This document shows positions 60,929 to 64,000 of a DNA stretch of 64,000 nt, piece by piece. The stretch is from NCBI GenBank assembly GCA_021788095.1, contig JAJYLB010000001.1:124001-188000 (forward strand), written 5' to 3'. A program made the translations under genes and the position numbers. Position 1 is the stretch's first letter; the number at the start of each line of letters is the position of its first letter. The stretch comes from Acidobacteriota bacterium (GTDB taxonomy: Bacteria > Acidobacteriota > Terriglobia > Acidiferrales > UBA7541). The notes under the pieces are model-generated. The model saw nothing but the letters and a program-made list of their open reading frames with translations, ran no database searches and was not told the DNA's origin.

Positions 60929-61808
60929 CGCCGTTCTCCTTTCTCTTCCACCTTCACCATACGAGCCTGCACAAAATTCCGAAATCGGGAGAGAACGGAG
61001 AGGGGAGGGAAAGACTCCCTAGAACAGCAGGAAAGAGTTCGGAGGCGAAGCTAGGCAAGATAGGCAACAGGCAATAGGCAACAGGCTAAGCGACAGGCAA
61101 CCGGCCCGCATCCGGCGGGCTACCCTTCTTCCCACCTGAGCGGGGCAGGGCCGTGATCCCGCCGCCGCGCAACGAACGGCAATCCCGAAGCCTCGGGATG
61201 GCGGCCAGGCCACATAACGCCGGGAATCTCGACGCTGGTATGGGGCTCGAGGGGCCGCCCGGGGCTAACCAGGACTTTCAGGCGTGCTCCACTATGGGAC
61301 ACAGGGGCCTCGCATTGGGTTATCTGGCGCTGCCAGGGTAGTACCGGTTGCGTAATTTCGCGCAGTCTGGGGGATATTTCGGCTCTGGATTGGCGCAATC
61401 TGACCAAACCTCGAGGAACGATTCCGTAATTCCTAGGCCATGAATGAGTTATTTTCTTGTGGAAAAGCATCTGTTTCGGAACCAGACATGCACCAGTTCC
61501 CGAACAAATATGGGCAAATGGCCACGTCTATCCCGAAACGCGACATTCGCCCAGTTGTGTTTGTACTCACCGTCCGGCACAGGTACCGTCATTCACTTCC
61601 CCAATAACTCCCCTGGCTGCGGTTCCTCGGAATCGACCGCAGTCCCTACAGTGGGTATCTGTGCCGGACTCTTCCCAAGAAAACAGTGGCTAGTGACGAG
61701 TGGCTAGTGGCGCTTGTGGCCACGGGCTGCATGGTCCCGCTATTCACGCGCGCCTAGGCAGTCTCCTAGTTTGTCATTCCCGGTAGCGCGGCTTCCAGGC
61801 GAGGGTTG
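60929..61808. other. 880-base region without a recognisable gene
   Basis: It contains short repeats (GGCAACAGGCAATAGGCAAC at about 61070; GTGGCTAGTGACGAGTGGCT at about 61685) and a less GC-rich stretch (61370-61600). Open frames there are short and lack family motifs. I see no RNA gene. Confidence 0.4.
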
Positions 61809-63164
61809 CTAGAGGATCGGCTCGGCCCAGCCTTCCAGGGTTTTCTTGAGGTGTTGCAGGAACTGGTGGGCGGTGGCGCCGTCGACGACGCGGTGGTCGT
61901 AGCTGAGCGTGAGGTAGACCATCGAGCGAATGGCAATGGCGTCGTCGATCACCACCGGCCGCTTCGCGATAGAGCCCAGCCCCAGAATGGCGACGTTGGG
62001 CTGGCTGATGACCGGCAAACCCATCAGGCCGCCGAAGACGCCGGGATTGGTGATCGAGAACGTGCCTTCTTGCACCTCTTCCGGCTTGAGGCGCTTCGTG
62101 CGTGCGCGTTCGGCCAGATCGTTGAGGGCGCGCTGCAAGCCGAGGAAATTCTTTTCGTCGGCAGCCTTGACCACGGGAACGATCAAGCCCCAATCGAGCG
62201 CGACGGCGACGCCGACATTGATGTCGCGATGGAGCACGACACTCGTTCCGTCCAAGGAAGCATTCACCGTGGGGAAGGCGCGCAGGCCCTCGACGGCGGC
62301 GCGAATGAAGAACGGCATGTAGGTGAGCTTGACGCCCGTTTGCGCCTCGAAGGCGTCCTTCAGCTTGCCACGCAGCGCGACGATCTTCGTCACATCGACT
62401 TCATCCACCGAATAGACGTGAGGCGAGACGCGCTTGGAAGCGAGCATGTGCTCGGCGATGCGCTGCCGCATCAGGCTCATTGGCTGGACTTCGTACCGGC
62501 CGAAATAGATCTTTTCCCGCGGCACGGCCGTTTCGAACGCCACCGACACGGCCGTGCCGGGCACGGCGGCTGCGGCAGGACCGGCGGGAGGAACGGCCCC
62601 GAGGGTTCGGGGCGGGGCGCCAGGCGCGGCAACTCCCGAAGCCAGGTAGGTTTCGATATCGCGCTTGCTGATGCGGCCGCCGGCGCCGGTGCCGCTAAGC
62701 CGGGACAGATCGACGTTGTGCTCGCGAGCGATTTTGCGTACCAGCGGCGAGCTGCGAACGCGTTCGCCGGCGGCGAGCGGGCCCGCTGCGGCAGGCTGTG
62801 GGGGCGCGGGCGCGGCGGCGGGCTTGGGCTGAGGCGGCGGTGGTGGCGGGGCCGCCGCGGCCGGCGCAGTCTTCTTCTCGGGAGCCGGAGGAGGCGCGGG
62901 TGCGGCAGCAACGGCAGCAGCGCCGCCGCCATCGGCAATCAACGCGACCACGGTTTTGATCGGCACCGTCTGCCCTTCGTTGACTTTGATCTCCTGAAGC
63001 GTGCCGGAAGCCGGCGCCGGTATTTCGGCGTCCACCTTGTCGGTGGAGATTTCAAACAGCGGCTCGTCGCGTTCAACTTTGTCGCCCGGCTTCTTCAGCC
63101 ACTTGGTGATGGTGCCTTCGAAGATGCTTTCGCCCATCTGGGGCATCACTACGTCAACCGGCAT
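61809..63164 (-). CDS. dihydrolipoamide acyltransferase (E2) of a 2-oxoacid dehydrogenase complex
   Basis: 451 residues from the ATG at 63164, chosen because GGAGGA precedes it; an upstream GTG at 63188 would add 8 residues. The order is a lipoyl domain (MPQMGESIFEGTI, lipoylated lysine in ISTDKVDAEI), an Ala/Pro-rich hinge (about 85-140), a peripheral subunit-binding domain (SSPLVRKIAREHNVDLSRLSGTG) and the catalytic domain ending with the active-site LSYDHRVVDGA and RFL-like QFLQHL. The acyl group could be succinyl, branched-chain or acetyl. Linkage to an E1-beta of the alpha/beta type favours a branched-chain or pyruvate complex. It follows the E1-beta gene on the same strand. Confidence 0.93.
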   Translation of the reverse strand: MPVDVVMPQMGESIFEGTITKWLKKPGDKVERDEPLFEISTDKVDAEIPAPASGTLQEIKVNEGQTVPIKTVVALIADGGGAAAVAAAPAPPPAPEKKTAPAAAAPPPPPPQPKPAAAPAPPQPAAAGPLAAGERVRSSPLVRKIAREHNVDLSRLSGTGAGGRISKRDIETYLASGVAAPGAPPRTLGAVPPAGPAAAAVPGTAVSVAFETAVPREKIYFGRYEVQPMSLMRQRIAEHMLASKRVSPHVYSVDEVDVTKIVALRGKLKDAFEAQTGVKLTYMPFFIRAAVEGLRAFPTVNASLDGTSVVLHRDINVGVAVALDWGLIVPVVKAADEKNFLGLQRALNDLAERARTKRLKPEEVQEGTFSITNPGVFGGLMGLPVISQPNVAILGLGSIAKRPVVIDDAIAIRSMVYLTLSYDHRVVDGATAHQFLQHLKKTLEGWAEPIL

Positions 63165-63188
63165 GTTTTCCTCCGAAATCTCACTCAC

Positions 63189-63330
63189 AGTCTACCAAGT
63201 CGGCGCCAGCGTTGCCCTCGGCAGATGCCGAGGATCCGGGTGCCCCACCCACCGGCTTCGCGGGTGGGGCACCACGTCCGCGGCTCCCAGGCGCATCCCG
63301 AAGGTTCGAGACGCCGCCTGGGGCACCCGG
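63189..63330. repeat. palindromic repeats between E1-beta and E2 genes
   Basis: GGGTGCCCCACCCACCGG with GCGGGTGGGGCACC (63239-63272) and CCAGGCGCATCCCGAAGG with GACGCCGCCTGGGGCACCC (63289-63328) are two hairpins. They are of the same style as that at 33608-33650. Confidence 0.6.
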
Positions 63331-64000
63331 CTAATACCGGGCCAGCTCCCGCGCGGCGCGGACGATACCAGCCACCTGCGGCAGGAACCGTTCTTCGAGG
63401 GGAGGCGAGAACGGAACCGGGGTATCGATCGCCGTGACCCGCAAGACGGGTCCATCGAGGTCCTCGAAGGCTTGTTCGTTGACCGTGGCGGCGATTTCGC
63501 CGGCCAGGCCGCCCGTGCGCACGTCTTCATGGACCACCAGGAGTTTGCTCGTCTTGCGCACCGATTCGAGGATGCCTTGGCGGTCAAGTGGAGCGAGCGT
63601 GCGCAAATCGAGCACTTCCACTTCGATGCCTTCCTTGGCCAGCTCCCCGGCGGCGTCGAGCGAGGCGAGCGTCGTTGCGCCGTAGGTGGCGATGGTCAGA
63701 TCGCGCCCCGGGCGCCGCACCGCCAGCTTGCCGAGCGGCACGGTGAAGTCTTCGGCGGGCAGCTCCTCTTTCACGCGGCGATAGAGGAATTTGTGTTCGA
63801 GCGAGAGCACGGGATTGTTGTCGCGGATCGCGCTCTTCAGCAGCCCTTTCGCATCGTAGGGGGTCGAAGGGTAAACGACTTTCAGTCCCGGCGTGTGCAC
63901 GAACCACATCTCGGGATTCTGCGAATGGAAGGGTCCGCCGTGGACGCCGCCGCCGCACGGCCCGCGCACGACGATTGGCACGGGGCCGCCCCAGCGGTAG
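63331..64000 (-). CDS. 2-oxoacid dehydrogenase E1 component, beta subunit (5' partial)
   Basis: About 222 residues are present; the start lies beyond the right edge. The visible part covers the end of the pyrimidine-binding domain (PIVVRGPCGGGVHGGPFHSQNPE, HTPGLKVVYPSTPYDAKGLLKSAIRDNNPVLSLEHKFLYR) and the whole transketolase C-terminal domain (DLTIATYGATTLASLDAA, VLDLRTLAPLDRQGILESVRKT, VVHEDVRTGGLAGEIAA). The GGG-HGGPFHSQNPE motif is typical of alpha-ketoacid dehydrogenase E1-beta (BkdA2/PdhB-like). With E1-alpha and thiamin diphosphate it would decarboxylate the oxoacid and pass the acyl group to E2 encoded downstream. Confidence 0.93.
   Translation of the reverse strand, partial: YRWGGPVPIVVRGPCGGGVHGGPFHSQNPEMWFVHTPGLKVVYPSTPYDAKGLLKSAIRDNNPVLSLEHKFLYRRVKEELPAEDFTVPLGKLAVRRPGRDLTIATYGATTLASLDAAGELAKEGIEVEVLDLRTLAPLDRQGILESVRKTSKLLVVHEDVRTGGLAGEIAATVNEQAFEDLDGPVLRVTAIDTPVPFSPPLEERFLPQVAGIVRAARELARY

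Noticed and set aside
1-64000. tRNA or rRNA genes
   Set aside because: No T-loop (GGTTCGAATCC-like) with matching acceptor stems and no conserved rRNA strings were recognised by eye. A tRNAscan run would settle this.

Overview
This window is GC-rich, gene-dense bacterial DNA. It most resembles an Acidobacteriota genome. The main reason is three large orphan permeases of the acidobacterial duplicated (ADOP) MacB/FtsX type. Supporting signs are abundant multiheme c-type cytochromes, very many palindromic intergenic repeats, and a RAYT transposase flanked by its own REPs. The assignment is an inference from family content; there is no rRNA or marker gene here.

Layout. 0-6 kb: a 5'-truncated TPR/thioredoxin protein, a lone DsbD N-terminal domain protein, and a MacA/MacB-type adaptor plus permease without an ATPase. 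6.3-7.75 kb: a UbiD-family decarboxylase. 7.7-15.4 kb (minus strand): a respiratory cluster with Rieske protein, cytochrome b/b6, a 9-heme cytochrome, a small cytochrome c, a NapC/NirT-like 6-heme protein, an 11-heme cytochrome and a membrane cytochrome b. 16.4-20.1 kb (plus strand): a DmsE/MtrA-like decaheme cytochrome and a DmsF/MtrB/PioB-like outer-membrane barrel. Together these suggest a quinol-to-outer-membrane electron conduit. 20.6-23.7 kb: a small cytochrome c divergent from a histidine kinase/NtrC-type (sigma-54 activator) pair. 24.4-33.6 kb: two universal stress proteins flanking a TolC-HlyD-RND efflux operon and a DUF2892 protein. 33.8-36.2 kb: ADOP permease 1. 36.6-42.7 kb (minus): a sugar-acid catabolic operon (MFS transporter, RhmD-like dehydratase, AraD1-type FAH protein, beta-hydroxyacid dehydrogenase, 2,5-dioxovalerate dehydrogenase). 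43.2-47.9 kb: a second multiheme/cytochrome b module followed by a histidine kinase with a CxxCH motif in its sensor domain and a NarL-type regulator. 48.2-49.9 kb: two paralogous membrane proteins and a winged-helix regulator behind a promoter with a palindrome. 50-60 kb: two tandem ADOP permeases with a Yip1 protein between them, the RAYT, a secreted protein and a second TolC. 60.6-64 kb: a small membrane protein and the E2 and partial E1-beta subunits of a 2-oxoacid dehydrogenase.

Regulation is the most distinctive aspect. Five promoters fit the sigma-54 -24/-12 pattern (GG-N10-GC) at suitable distances from start codons: DmsE-like cytochrome (16357), small cytochrome c (21060, minus), first Usp (24311), ADOP 3 (53760) and TolC 2 (57982). 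The last two also share an upstream TGTCCG/CGGACA inverted repeat placed exactly 109 bases before the -24 GG in both. Most intergenic space is filled by several families of palindromic or heptameric repeats.
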